From positions 52,653,232 to 52,717,231 of the forward strand of contig RSEF01000031.1 in assembly GCA_003993805.1 (NCBI GenBank): a stretch of 64,000 nt of DNA, written 5' to 3'. The notes beneath the pieces are model-generated. The model was given only the letters and a program-made list of their open reading frames with translations, was not told where the DNA came from and did no database searches. The stretch comes from Himantopus leucocephalus (Eukaryota; Chordata; Aves; Charadriiformes; Recurvirostridae). Below, in pieces: positions 25,406 to 38,198 of this stretch; position 1 is the stretch's first letter, and each line of letters opens with the position of its first letter. The position numbers and the translations under genes are program-made.

Positions 25406-28400
25406 AATTCTTAAAAAAATGGAAGAGGCATGCTTTCCTTTGTTTCCATCATTTATGTTTTAGTCCAGATTGGTCTGCTATTTCATCTATCATGCTAAAG
25501 ATGCTACATTGTCCTATACCAACTTATGAACAATGAATGCGCATAGAATCTGGACAACTTGTTCAAATCCATTATATTGCCTAGATGAAAAAGCTATATA
25601 AGATCAATAGATTCGCTGTCCAGGTTTTACAGTGGAAGATGTTGTGTGTCCCACACACCCTCTTGTCCCCCAAGGCAGAAACAGGGTAGTCGTCCTTGCT
25701 CGGCTTCCTTGTGAGGAAACTTTCTCCTACAGTGGGTCCGTAGCTTCTTGGAAAGGGTAGCCATTTATCACAGCCCTAAATGAAAGCATTCCTTGGACAC
25801 AAATGTCTTTTTCTTCCTTTGTCTAATTACTGAGGGGAAAAGTGAGAAGGAAATGTCAAAACAGTGAAACAGTGGTGTATAGAGAGCAGTCACTTTGGAG
25901 CTCAACCAGCTTTTGTGAAGGCCTGGGCGATTTGTCAAATGGTTGTGGCATAAGTCAAGCCCTGAGGTTGAAAGGTCTTGACCTAAGGAGTGCTGAAATC
26001 AGGCAGTATAAGCAAGAGGGCTGCTAGAAGTTTCAGCTGTAGTGGAGATGAACAATGATGGGTGCTGGACACAACAAAACCTCATCTGCATAATTCAGGT
26101 AAGGAATTTTATTGAATCTGACAAGTATGTGACAGGCTGAGAAAGAGAAAAGAACATGCTCTTGCTGGGAACCTTTAAAGCTCTTCAGTTAAGGTATGTG
26201 GAAATAAATGACAGCTAATCTCTTCACTAAAAAAACTGTAAACAATGCCATTTTACACAGGGCTCACCCGTGACCTTTTCATAGATCAGGCTATCCACTT
26301 TCAGGCCAGGCCACAGAACTTATCACAAACAATGCGGCCAATTCAGATTGCGCAAGAAGAGCTTTACTTCTCCCAACTGCTTCACCTAAAGTTGTTACTT
26401 GCTTTGGCAGGTATGCTTCAGCAGAAACGTTACGACTTAAATCTAGTGCATAACTCCTCACGGCAAATGGAAAATCCACGTGGAAATTTTTTGGGGTGTA
26501 GCTGGGTTTTTTTTACAGTTTTGGCTTGCATGGGTCATCTTGCAACTACAAATATCAAGCTAAAAGGTGATAAGGTAGCAAGACCTGTTGATACTATTAA
26601 AGTGATCAAGGCTTTTAAAATCCTTCATTAATCTTGACATGTCAAGTTTCCCAGAATTTTTTTTTAATGTATTTTAACCACTTCCCTCCATTTTAAGTCC
26701 TCTCTAGGTGAACAATAGATTTTAAGAAGAATATGTAATTGGTGCTTTTCAAAATACAAATAAGATGCTAACCACCAGCTTTAGAGGATGGAATCTTTGT
26801 ATGCAACTTTAGTTCATAAGCACTAAGACAAATATAACCTTAATACATATACAAAACTCACGAGCAATGGTTGAAAATCAAATCTAGCCTCTATGTCATG
26901 TTTAACCTAATCAAGTAAAATAAGAAATGACCTTGCAGGCAAGCAAGAGTTTTCCTGTTGTGAATATCTGTATTCTTGAGAGTTCTTTCTTGACACTGAA
27001 TTCCCCACAAAAAGTAGCACTTCATATCTATGTAAAGAGGGTTTCTTGCCAGATGCAGACCTCTAAGCCTGACAAGAAAACAATTTGTTCTACAGGCTGC
27101 TGAATGATTGGAAGGAAAGCTCAAAATCTAGAGAAGCACAGTGCGACTGTAACTTGCAAGAGCAGAAATTAAACTCTAAAACTCTTCAAATAAATACAAA
27201 AACAAAGATTAGACTGACTTTGTCAAGCATGAGTCACAAAATCCCCAAGCACTTCCCTGGATTACTGGCAGTGATTTCTGCAGTGTACAGCACACATGTA
27301 TGTTTTTACCAATCTGTGGATCATTCCACCTAATGGGAAGCCGTTAAGAGTCCTGGCTGGATCAACTGTGGATCTTGGTGTTATAAGCGGTCCAATGCAT
27401 AATTCACAAGGCTTAATGAATATTCCAATTCATGACAGCCAACTGGCTCCATAGGTCACACCTCCCAGTCTCATATAAATAAAGAATGAGATACTGGAAA
27501 GCGTACCAGCTGAACCCCAGTGAGTGCCAAAAACATGCATATTAATGAGGTGCAATAAAAGATATACTTGACTCTCAGGAAGTGCCTCTATTGTTTTCCA
27601 GCTTTAGAGAGGGAGAGAGGAAAACTTTGCGGTGCACCCTTCAATATACCGCACCGAGCGCAACGCGAAGCTTCCTCCTGGGGCAAAGAGGGGATCAGAT
27701 TGTGGCAATGGCATTTCACATCCAGCCTCATCAGGTCTATGACATCCTCCGTCATTCCCACCACAATAGCGAAATCCATGCTGGAAATATCCCCACCCTC
27801 CGCTCCCATGTTCCTCTGCAAGTCCCCATTTGGTAACTAAGGAGAGGAAGTGCTTCAGCAGTGCTGTTCTTTTATGTGCTCTGTTTAGACCTTGGAACAG
27901 GATGAATGGTAGCTTAGATGAATGCATTTGTGCCATTTTTCTTGGCCCCAGACGATGTTTCCTCACTACCATGACATCTGAACAGAAGGAGAAAACATCT
28001 CCCTTTTGTGGCAAGCTAATTTAATTTGTACCTTCCACCTAGGGGTAAATATGTTTGTCTGTCTTTCTAAGCTCTCTTTGCCCACTTTCTTTTCTCACGG
28101 GAAACCCTGCTGAGTCAAAAGCAGGATATTGCTTAGTGTTCTAACTTTATTTTAAAGTAATTTAATTTTAAGCATACTCACACCCACCCTAAAGTGAAGC
28201 AACTGTAGGAGCTCCGCTGGGACAGCCTTAATGACTTTTGCATGTCTCTTGTGTCAGAGACATCAAGGGCTTGTTGTTAGGGAGGTATTTGTCTTTTAAA
28301 ATAAATGCTTTAAAACAGGACCTCTCTTTTGCAGTATCCTCAGCGCAAGATGTTTCTTTATTTTCAAAAATCCTACGGCTTTGCACATTGACCTACCACC

Positions 28401-28904
28401 TTTGAAAACCAGCATTACAAACCATTGACCTTTGCTCTTCGTTGATCTGGTGCTATATGTGATTTGACCTTGTTTTGTCTGAAAACTTCGTAAAAGGATT
28501 TAAAATAAACAATGAATGCATTTCTTTATGAAAAATGGCGGTGAAATATGACTCAGATGACTCAGAATTTACATCCTCATCGTCTGATTTATGCATGACT
28601 TCTTTAAATTGGCAAATATATTAAGTTAAGGGCATTATTTAATCTAGTGCTGAAAAGTTTCTGTAATTAAAAAAGCAATATAAGGTAAAGAGTGGGAAAA
28701 GAAAACGGAAACCCAAATTGAAACATCATTTAAAGCCCATTTTGCTTACCGTAACACCACAACTTCTTTTATTTAAACCTTGTTATCTCATATTAAAGTG
28801 GCAATGACACATGCAAGAACCTGCATATTAAGCAACTTCTTGCAATTTCTTCCCTTTAAAAAAATTCTATTTCAGTATTATTACCAGGGAAATATTTTGT
28901 CATC
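25406..28904. other. unique non-coding sequence
   Basis: No gene is supported. The longest frames are 26245-26631 plus strand (128 codons) and 27604-28014 minus strand (136 codons); four frames on both strands overlap at 27568-27840, so length alone says little. A moderately GC-rich patch with several CpGs lies at about 27635-27700. No known domain is recognised in any frame. Confidence 0.5.
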
Positions 28905-29282
28905 CTGTCATATAAGAAAAAGAAAACATACAACACTTAAAATGATAGAGTATATTTCTAATATATGCAGTAATAAATATTGGAAGTACTGATTTTACCT
29001 GTAGTTACCAGTTATTTGTTATTTGCATAATATTATATCAATGTTTTTTCACAATAATTTGCACTCTTTGTTCTGATCAGAAATGTGGATTTCTGTCATG
29101 TATGAAAAAGAAAACGTACAACACTTAAACCGATAAAGTATATTTCTAATATCTGCAGTAATAAATATCACAGAAACTATGATTTTACCTGCAGTTACCA
29201 GTTACTTGTTATTTGCGTAGTATTTTATCAGTGCATTTTCACAATGGTTTGCACTCTGCGTTCCGGTCAGAAATGTGCATTT
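28905..29282. repeat. tandem duplication of a 188-190 bp unit
   Basis: Copy one is about 28905-29092 and copy two about 29093-29282. Both carry, in order, CTGTCAT, AAAGAAAAC, TACAACACTTAAA, AGTATATTTCTAATAT, TGCAGTAATAAATAT, GATTTTACCTG, AGTTACCAGTTA, TTGTTATTTGC and TCAGAAATGTG. Matching positions are offset by 188 to 190 bp. They differ at many scattered sites (roughly one in six by eye), so the duplication is not recent. Neither copy resembles a known transposon. Confidence 0.92.
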
Positions 29283-32200
29283 ATCATCAGCAAATCACAC
29301 AGACTTACAGGGAAACAAGTCTTGGAATCAGTCACAACACTCGGAAAGATTAATCATGACAATATTGCTGTTTTGCTCGGAAAACTTCCCTCCATTCTGT
29401 TTCTATTGCCTTGGTGGTTTGTTTTTATAAACAAGCTGCATTTGTTAGGAAAAGGAAGCAGCTCTCTTATTCAAACTTATGGTTTTGGAGTCTAAACATG
29501 CAATACCGTGACAAACAAATAACAGCCAACGTGTGCTCCGGAGCAACAGGAGAAAGTGCAACTGCCTTGCCTGCCCTGGTCTGCTCAGTGTACAAAATAT
29601 ACAAGATATAAAATGGGCAAAACACCTTCCTTCGCCTGCGTAGAGGGTTGTTCAGCCAGAACCCAGCACTGCCGTGCACGTTGTGCGATTTTACATCAGC
29701 TTTGAGGCTAAGGGAGGTAATTCCCAGTGGGGGACCATGCATCTCCACATCCTGGAGCAGAGGTGGATCAGGAAGCAAAGCTGAAGGGCAGTGGGTGAAC
29801 AGGTCCCCTTGACCGATGGCCAGAGGATGGATCTTGCCCTCGTGCCTCACTTCAGTCCTCTTCTCAGCCAGATTTTGGACCTCAGAAGCTTTGCCCGGAT
29901 AAGGGTGGACCTCAGATGTATGTTAACATCTACATGGAAGCTGTGGTAGCCCATGGGGCCAGCTGGCCTGTGTACCATGTCAGAAAACCAAGGATCAAGT
30001 GCAAAGAGGGGGACAACAGTTAAAAAAAGGGGCTAAAATTACTTCTCTGAATTTCACCCCCTGGCCTCGTCAGTTCACAGTGCTTCAAACAAATTGCTTC
30101 GAGGTCTGAAGCTTTCACTTTAAACTCCAAAGTTGGCTCTCAAGACCTGGCCTCTGACAAGGGTGGAAAACCTCGTTAGCAAAATCCCTTAAACATTTGC
30201 TTTGTTTCGCAGTAAATTTGCCGTCTTTAAGGGTTATAAAGTGGTCACAAAATGCCTGGTGTTAAGAAGATAGTTATCTTTAGGGCTATAAAAAGGCATT
30301 TCCAGCCTTATTGCTGAACTGTGTAAATCAAGGCCATCCACCCCTCCATTAGAAGCTGAGCTCTTAAGGCCTATATGGACAAAGGACTTGGTTGTTTATG
30401 CAGCAACAACATCTGCTTACACTCAGCCTCATTGTCAAAGAGCTGTTGGTTAAAAGCACAGGATCTCCTTTCTCTCCATTTCATGCTGTATTATGTTTCA
30501 TGCGGGAATATCTAGTCTCCGAGGCTTGACCACTGCTTTTATCTGCTGGACTTTAAAGACTTCGCTGCTCGTAGTGAGAATCCGATCATCGCCTCCCTAG
30601 CAGTCTGCAGGGTGCGTTTTGCCGGACACTTGAAAAATTTCTTTTGGTCTCCAGACACCTTTCTGCAAAGTATTAGCTTTCCTGTGCTGCTCTGAAGCTA
30701 AAGCTCCTGTGTAAACAGCTCTCCGGTTCACTTTAAGATAAAATACGGTGTTTGGATCTGAATTCCTCAAATACTGCGTGTGCACAACAAAAGACCATTA
30801 ATTACACTCAAGCCACAAAATGCCGATGCGCTCTCCAGACTGTATGATCAGCATTGCTATCAACTAAAGTGTTTCTGAGCTTTGCTGGCTGACATAACAT
30901 GGATTTTCTTAGACCCGCATCTCTAACATGGTCAGAAGAGAGAACGTCTTGTTGCAGTTAATCACTTTTGAAGAGAAAGCACGTGAAGAAAAGAAACTGC
31001 CCTGCAAGTTAGTAAGGTTTCGCTTTGCTACTCTTCCCCATCTGTCCCTCAGTGTGCACTCAAAGACAGAAAATACTTAATGTATAAATTTAAATAGTAC
31101 AGTAAACGTTCCTTTCCCTAATCTGCAGGGTATAATGGATTCAGATATTGTCCTGTACGGCTCGAAAATGCATTTCCAGAATAAACCCAAGACATAAGTA
31201 CAACTTCCATAAGAAAGCCGTGACACAGTTCACAGAGATGACTTTTTCCTTGAGAGGATATTTTCACAGTATTGTACCAATTAATTTGACTGTAGCCCCA
31301 CAGCGCATATTTTAATGACATGATTGTCGAAAACACAGTCTGATAGGTGTGTCATGCATGAAAATTTGAACAGGTTTTGCAGAGGAAAAAGGTGTAAATG
31401 TTGGCGTCCGACTTATTTAGGTATGCTGAGGTGAATGGGTACGTGCGTGCCCCAAAACTTTAAGAAGAAAAGCGAACAGTGAATACAGGCGCAAAGGAGA
31501 CTTGGGGCAGGGCAAAGTGCAGGGAAAACCAAATGGCAGGTCAATGGGCAGGAACCCAAAAGGCTTTTTTTGGGGGGAAAAAATACCCCAAACCAACCAC
31601 CTCTGAAAGGGGAGCAGTGGGTGACATAAGGATTTCTGACCCAAAGACCAGTGAGTCCTGCCTCCAAATATTGCTGCCACCTGCATCGTGCAATGCCTTC
31701 TTGAAAGTAAACAAGTCTTGCTAAAAATAAATTTGCTGTTTCAAGTCTTTTCCCCCTGACCTGTGTTTCTGCTCTGGAAGTTTGCTGCTTTGATAGTTAG
31801 AAACTTCTAATTTCTCATGTAAAAGTGATCATGCACAGTGGAAATAAATGTGTTTCTCTTTCGGCATTTTGGCTTAAGCAGTCTTGCTCTCCCTCTGCTA
31901 TTCACACATGCAGTTATTTATAGGGAACCACTCTAGCCCTGCTTGGAGCCCACTTTGCAAAGGTATACGGGCCACTCAACTGGCCTGCTCCCTCAGTCCC
32001 CCTTCCCATCCTATCTATTTCCCTGACTTACTTAATCCCCCTTTCCTGCAGTTTGCTTTTCTCTTTTTCAGCGATACACAACCAATATATTACAGAGTGC
32101 TATAGATAATGTCACCGATGACATGGGTGGAAGTGTCAATACTCCTCTTTCCTAGCAGATCGTATAGCACACTTGCATTTTTCAGAGCTACATCAGTGAG

Positions 32201-33509
32201 GTTGTCTTCTTCCTTGGCTGCTTCCTACTCTCAGCCTCCTCTGTATACCCGCAAATTCCTGCTATTTGTATGCCTAGACTTGCACTTTGCACTCTTACAT
32301 TTCATCCCATTTCTACAAACTTAGTTTAGAAACCCACAAATATTTTGCCACCAAGAAAAAGGAAACACCTGGCTGTTTGGTAGATCTCACCACTTCCAAG
32401 TGGATTGTACCCACGCCACATGTTGATACTAGCATTTCACCTTGCCGGCCTCAGTCCTTCATTCCTGTGTCCTTTTACCTTATCTTATACCCTTTATTAC
32501 TTAATTCTCTTCTCCTGAAGAATCAACCAAAAAGGAAAGATAACACAGTACTTTTTCAGCCTTGTCTACCTGCAGCAGCAGCTCCCGCAAACCTCACTTG
32601 CGGACAGACCGGTGCTCGGTTTCACCAGCTACGCCAGTAGGATCTATGTTGAAGCTTTGAGAATTTTAATTGTTCAAGAACTCAATAGCAATTTAATTTT
32701 GAATCCAGGTATGCGAAGACAATAGCTGTCTCCCTTTTGAGGACGTGCTCCCGACAGAAGAGCTTGCAAAACCACTTTCTCAATACATTCTTGCAAAAAA
32801 CTGGGGAAGCACTGATACAGCATTTTGTCATCACAGTTGTTAAGATTCAAAGACATCTGTTTCTGTCTTCATCAGGAATAAATTCCTAGATAAATGAACA
32901 GACCCAAGCTGATGCAATGTTAAGACACTCAAGAGGGATGGGTTTTTCTTTTTTACTTCTGCCTTACTTTGCATACTGTGAATTTGTACCTGTTTATCAG
33001 AGTGGTCAGACAAGAATTTCAAGAGGGAGACAGATCGGTAAAATGGAGGAGTTGACAAAGGGGGTACACTGCCTTCGCACAGAACACTTATAATTCTGTA
33101 TATGCCCCCCAGAAAGGAAATTGTGAAGCTTTGCATCATTAATCTGCTTGTGTACATTGGGATAAAAGCATGGTGTTTTGCCATCAATGGCTAGGAATAG
33201 AGTACAGGGGTGCAAGATCAGGGAAAGAAGCAAAGGATCAGATTCAGAGCAGGGATAAAGCATGGCAGTACTTCTTCTGTGGGATGTAAAGAATTATTTG
33301 CATGTGCTAATTCCTTCACCTGGACAGACAGCAGATCTGGCTTTATCAGGAACAGTCCTCCAAAACAAGATCTGTCCTGAATTAGATATGATGTTTGTTC
33401 TCCTGGATTCAAATCCAATGAGTTCTCACCTAGTAGTTTATTGCTCCTGAGGATGTTTTCATACAGTCAGCCTCCATTTGTAGCTTCCATGGAAAGCAGC
33501 TGTTCTCTC
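29283..33509. other. unique non-coding sequence
   Basis: No gene is supported. Frames of 117-127 codons at 29467-29850 (minus) and 32287-32640 (plus) lack recognisable motifs and overlap frames on other phases. Confidence 0.5.
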
Positions 33510-33559
33510 TTTTTTTTCCTGTCTTTTTTTTTTTTTTAATTNTTTTTTTTTTAATTTTT
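33510..33559. repeat. T-rich tract with an unresolved base
   Basis: Runs of T separated by AAT contain an N at 33542. The tract length is uncertain. Confidence 0.88.
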
Positions 33560-35319
33560 CTCTCTGATCATTTTGCCCACATATTTTAATTTACAGGAAA
33601 AAGCAAAAAATTAAAGATGGAGCAGATGGTATCATCGAAACTTGCTTCTCACCAGTGTAACACAAAGAGCCAAGCATCGCTTTGCGTTTTCCCACTGTGG
33701 CCATGCCACTTGCGGCGTTGGTTAGACGACGGCAGTAAAAAGCTCTCTCCTCCTACAAGCAAAGGACACAGTAGTTCAGAGGTTTTGGCTCATTCTTGTC
33801 GCCATCACAACCTCCCTGGGACCTCTGTATGGCTTTAACCTCAAGTCTGTAGTCTTCTTTTTTTGGAGACGTTCAGGACTGAATGTACGTTCCTCCTTGG
33901 CCAGGGCTGCCAGTTTCAGGAGTAGCCTGAGTTGCTGCTGGCGGGCAGTTTTGAGAACATTGCAAACACATGCTTCTGGTTGTGGCTGGCCATAGGCATG
34001 GAGATATTAATTCCCCTTTCCTGCCATTTGCACGAGCACTCTCTGGAAACCCTTCTTCTAAAAATCAAGAGAAGGAATTGGCTCAGTGATGGTCTCTCCC
34101 CCAAGTTAAAAGCTTCCTCCCTCCCCCCCCAGTTAAAAGACTCCAGGAATAAATTGCATGCCATGACCTTGCTGAGACCAGCACGGCATAGCCCCCACAC
34201 TCTTTCTCCTTCATGCCACTTAGAGTGGGCAGCTGCAGCTTTGTTGTGCAGTTGGGCTGTGGATGCAAAGATTAATGCTATATGTATACATAGTTTAGTC
34301 CAGGTGGTTTGGTCTGTTTAGCTATGAGTTACCCTTTCCCCTTGCTAATTGCAGTGTGTATGTTCCTTAAGTTGACGTTGCTTGCTCAGAAGGATTAGGG
34401 GTTAGGGTTTGGTCATGGGTTCAGGGAGACCCATGAGAGATCCCACCAGACAGCTGGGGTTATTGGGAGGTTTTCAATGCATATTACCATGGGGGACCTT
34501 CCACTGATGTCTTCAGAATTATTATCTGCATCACCACTTTGAGCAAAAGTCTACAAGTCTACAAGTCAGAGAAATGAAATGTGGAAACTAACAAATAATT
34601 GCAATTAAGACATTTAAAAAGATAGCAATGGCTCTTTGAAATAGCCCTACATTTCATTTCCAGTAGTTTATGTTGGTACAAAAGGAAATGCAATCCATGA
34701 ATATTTCTTATGACATAAAATATTTGATAAATGTCAGTAACGATGTCATTAACCATGTTCGAGTCCAACGGTCCATAGTGGGATGAACATATCTCCACTT
34801 CATTAGGATATATTACACTGGAATAAACTGAATTCACCAAAAAAACTACCAAACAACCTACCTACTATCTTATTCCCTGAACAATAACTGAAGATTACTC
34901 ACATTTTTAAAAAAATTTTTCACATATTCTGTATATAAAGGAGTTTGTGAAATATATTTAAGGACATAATATAAAAATGAAAGTAAACCACAACTAGTGC
35001 AAAAAAGGAACAGCTAAATAACAAATGTTGACCTTTGTCCCTGCATTGAATGAAAAAATAGATGTTACCTACACTGCCTTCATTTAGAAAAGGTAAATAA
35101 TCACTATCGACAAAGATTGATGAAATATTAATTTGATGCAACTTTCAAACCACAATGTTTCTTCCCTCCCCCTTTTAAAACTCTCATTTCTTCTATTTGT
35201 TGGTTTTTTTTACCTTTGCTTCATCATTCCTTCTTTTGGAGACAGGTTAGGAAGAAGCAGTAGTTGGTGTGCTTCTGGATCTTTAGCCTGCTTTGGGTCA
35301 GCATCTTTGTCCTGTGATC
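33560..35319. other. unique non-coding sequence
   Basis: No gene is supported. A short telomere-like stretch, GGATTAGGGGTTAGGGTTTGG, stands at 34392-34412, only about three degenerate units and possibly chance. A C-run is present at about 34123-34130. Confidence 0.5.
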
Positions 35320-35396
35320 TTCTCTCCTCTCCCTCTTGTAGTGTCTCTTTTTCTTTTACTTTCTTTCCTCCTCCTTTTCTTTTCTTTCTTTTGTAG
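35320..35396. repeat. polypyrimidine tract
   Basis: This is a C/T-rich run of TCTCCTCTCC and CTTTCCTCCTCC type. It explains the Ser/Phe-rich plus-strand and Lys/Glu-rich minus-strand frames here. It lies about 360 bp before the (CCCCAT)n array. Confidence 0.75.
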
Positions 35397-35757
35397 CCAA
35401 ACAGCCCATGGCACAAAGCCTAAGAATGAAGTTTGGTAGCAGTTTCAGATCACCAAGTTCTGTGCTGATGCCTGCAGCCAGCATGGACTAAACATAACCT
35501 TATAAAAATAGATGTGAAAGTGAGAGTGGAGATGACATAAAGCATTGCCAAGATTAGCTTCTGAAAATATTTCTTATCTACAGCCTACTTGAATGGACAG
35601 GACCTCCTTCCTCTGCTACCTTTCACACATTGTTGTCTCATTCTACGTGGTATGTGAATTATTAATGACCTGCTGGGCATAACTTTGTTGCCTATTGCAG
35701 TTTTGGGCAAGAGGGGCTTCTCTCGCTTGATCCACTGGTAACCATACCATCCTCATC

Positions 35758-36135
35758 CTCATCCCCATCCCCATCCCCATCCCCATCCCCATCCCCATCC
35801 CCATCCCCATCCCCATCCCCATCCCCATCCCCATCCCCATCCCCATCCCCATCCCCATCCCCATCCCCATCCCCATCCCCATCCCCATCCCCATCCCCAT
35901 CCCCATCCCCATCCCCATCCCCATCCCCATCCCCATCCCCATCCCCATCCCCATCCCCATCCCCATCCCCATCCCCATCCCCATCCCCATCCCCATCCCC
36001 ATCCCCATCCCCATCCCCATCCCCATCCCCATCCCCATCCCCATCCCCATCCCCATCCCCATCCCCATCCCCATCCCCATCCCCATCCCCATCCCCATCC
36101 CCATCCCCATCCCCATCCCCATCCCCATCCCCATC
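35758..36135. repeat. perfect (CCCCAT)n array, about 63 copies
   Basis: The hexamer repeats without a visible error for about 378 bp. Six consecutive 60-base rows are identical, so the phase never slips. The left edge holds interrupted CCTCAT units (about 35748-35760) that look like the decayed ancestral motif. The complementary strand is (GGGGAT)n, with four-G runs separated by two bases, a dense G-quadruplex pattern; the C-rich strand could form i-motifs. Because the hexamer has no stop in any phase, 158-182 codon minus-strand frames of Met-Gly, Asp-Gly and Trp-Gly dipeptides cover it; these are not genes. Confidence 0.98.
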
Positions 36136-38162
36136 TGTTGTACTTCTCTGGCGGGTAATTGCAAGCAAAAAAACTCAGCAAATGGTCTGAGAGTGTCCTG
36201 GAAATGGTTGGTTGGTTCAGGTCCTCTCTGTACCCTTTGGACACGGTCACACCAGAGCCAGGAAAGTTAAAGCCGATCTCCTGAGGCTGGTGGGTGATTA
36301 CCGGCAAACGTGAACAGATTTTTGGTGCATGGATATGTGCCCAGTATGAGATGTAAAGGAAGCCAGAAGGCCTCTCACAGATATTATTCTACATAGGTAT
36401 AAGCAAATACTAAAAATGTGTGCAATTATTTAACCAGAATCAATACATTCTGCTTCGGATTTGTATAGTCATTTTCAGTATGGTCCAGGACATTTTCTGT
36501 TTACTGAAGGTACATGTTCAGATACAGTGAGAGGCAGACACTTTATTAAGATAATACAGAAAGTGAGGTGATAATATCTGTGTCACTAGAGCAGTGATTT
36601 CATTGGAACAAAAAAGATAAGCTTTTCAATGCCAAACTGTATTTGCTAGTACTATATTGTTCTTCCACTTGATAATACGAACTAATATTCATGTAAAAGA
36701 GAAATCAGCAAGAACCGCTCCCACACACCAAAAAAAGACACCGCCCTCCCTCTCCAAATTCAGAACAGAGTGCCCCAACCTGGTCTTACAAAGACAAAAT
36801 CCAGTTGTGGCACTTTTCAAAGTGCCTCATCTTTCAAAGGCTCTTAGATCTTTTAACAGCACTGTCTGACTTTCCACAGTGGACAGCACTGAACTTCCAC
36901 GATTCGCACCCAAACATTTGCTCACTTTGTGGCTCTAAGTGAGCTCTCAGCATGGGCTTTGCAACCGTGAACACTAAAATACAAGTTGGCCCATGTGCTC
37001 CACCCCATGTACAGATGAGTTTTGTGAAGAACTTTCCCCAGGGCCAGGGTCCTGATTTTAGGGCCCAGATATGCATCATTATGTTTTGTGTCTTAAATAT
37101 TTTCAAGTCTTAAATATGACATAGTTCCATCTTTGCCCATGGAAGAGCTTATGTTTATATGGATATACACTTTCATTAAAAATAGACATGCTTCTTGATC
37201 TTCATGCTTACAGAAACTACGCTCAGAAGCAGTGACTGTTTCGGGAGCAAGCCATCATAAAAATCTGGCATGTATTTTCAGTATCGACATGCAGATACTC
37301 ACATCCCTTCTGAGTTGTATGACAGCATTGTTTGTTTGTGCAAGGCAAATATCGTATATAGCACAAATCACCATGAAATTACTGAGCAGTTACTTGATCA
37401 TTTAATTATTGTGCAGTTACATAGTAACTCCACGATTATTGAAGCCCTTCAGATTGCATTAATTATACTCAGAGTAATTATTCCCATCCACTGACATGGA
37501 TATATGTCATATAGTTTGCTAGATAAGATAAATTTTTCAGAAACTCATGACTGAAGAGAGGGTTTTAAAAACGGGCTGGCCAGCACAGTCTTAATTATAG
37601 CACATGGCAGTGTGAATTTATTTCACCTAATGTTGCATGATGTAATTATGTTATCCCAACAGAAAAGGATATGAATTGTGCTTTATAGTTGATATATCTC
37701 AAAGGATGAGATGCAAATATATAAATAGCAATTAAACTAAAACTCAGTCACGTTCCAGAATTAGTTGGTCCTCTGGTCTACAGTGACAAGGTCCTGAAGG
37801 TCTGGCTTTGGAGGGCAGGTTTGGGCATTCATGGTCCCTGCAGAGGTGCCTGTAGCTGAACTGAGGACCTCTGCTTGCTCTGCAGTCAGGTGCCGCCTCT
37901 GGCCGCCTATCCATCACATCTGCCCCTAACCCCGCAGCGCTGGGTGGCGTCACTCTATGGGCAGATGGGATTTGTGGGAGCAGCTGTCCGCTCACAGAGC
38001 AGGTAGCCATGGAGTGGTCCGTACCAAGGAGTGGATAAAATCAGAGTTTTATCCCAGTTTTCCCTAAGAAAACCTGGAGGCAAGAGCTTCCTCTACAATG
38101 AAGATGCAAGGCACTTTTTTTTTTAGTCCGAATATGTGCCAGACGTGCTCTGAGAAGGCAGA
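36136..38162. other. unique non-coding sequence
   Basis: No gene is supported and no recognisable transposon was found. Frames are at most 90 codons. Confidence 0.55.
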
Positions 38163-38198
38163 AAATATATATATATATATGTATATGTGTATATATAA
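38163..38198. repeat. (TA)n microsatellite with TG interruptions
   Basis: An alternating AT run is interrupted by GTATATGTGTATATATA, about 36 bp long. Confidence 0.9.

Noticed and set aside
25154..25414. 86-codon frame with a leucine-rich, signal-peptide-like start
   Set aside because: It coincides with a MIR-like SINE, which explains the sequence.
26245..26631. 128-codon ATG-initiated frame in unique sequence
   Set aside because: It is the best non-repeat frame in the window, but no motif, splice context or codon bias can be argued; frames of this length are expected by chance in 64 kb on six frames.
27604..28014. 136-codon minus-strand frame
   Set aside because: Three other frames overlap the same DNA and none resembles a known protein.
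34392..34412. Interstitial telomere repeat
   Set aside because: Only about three degenerate TTAGGG-like units, too few to separate from chance.
35643..36307. Long minus-strand frames of 158-182 codons over the hexamer array
   Set aside because: They consist of two-residue repeats produced by a hexamer lacking stops in every phase, with no gene-like flanks.
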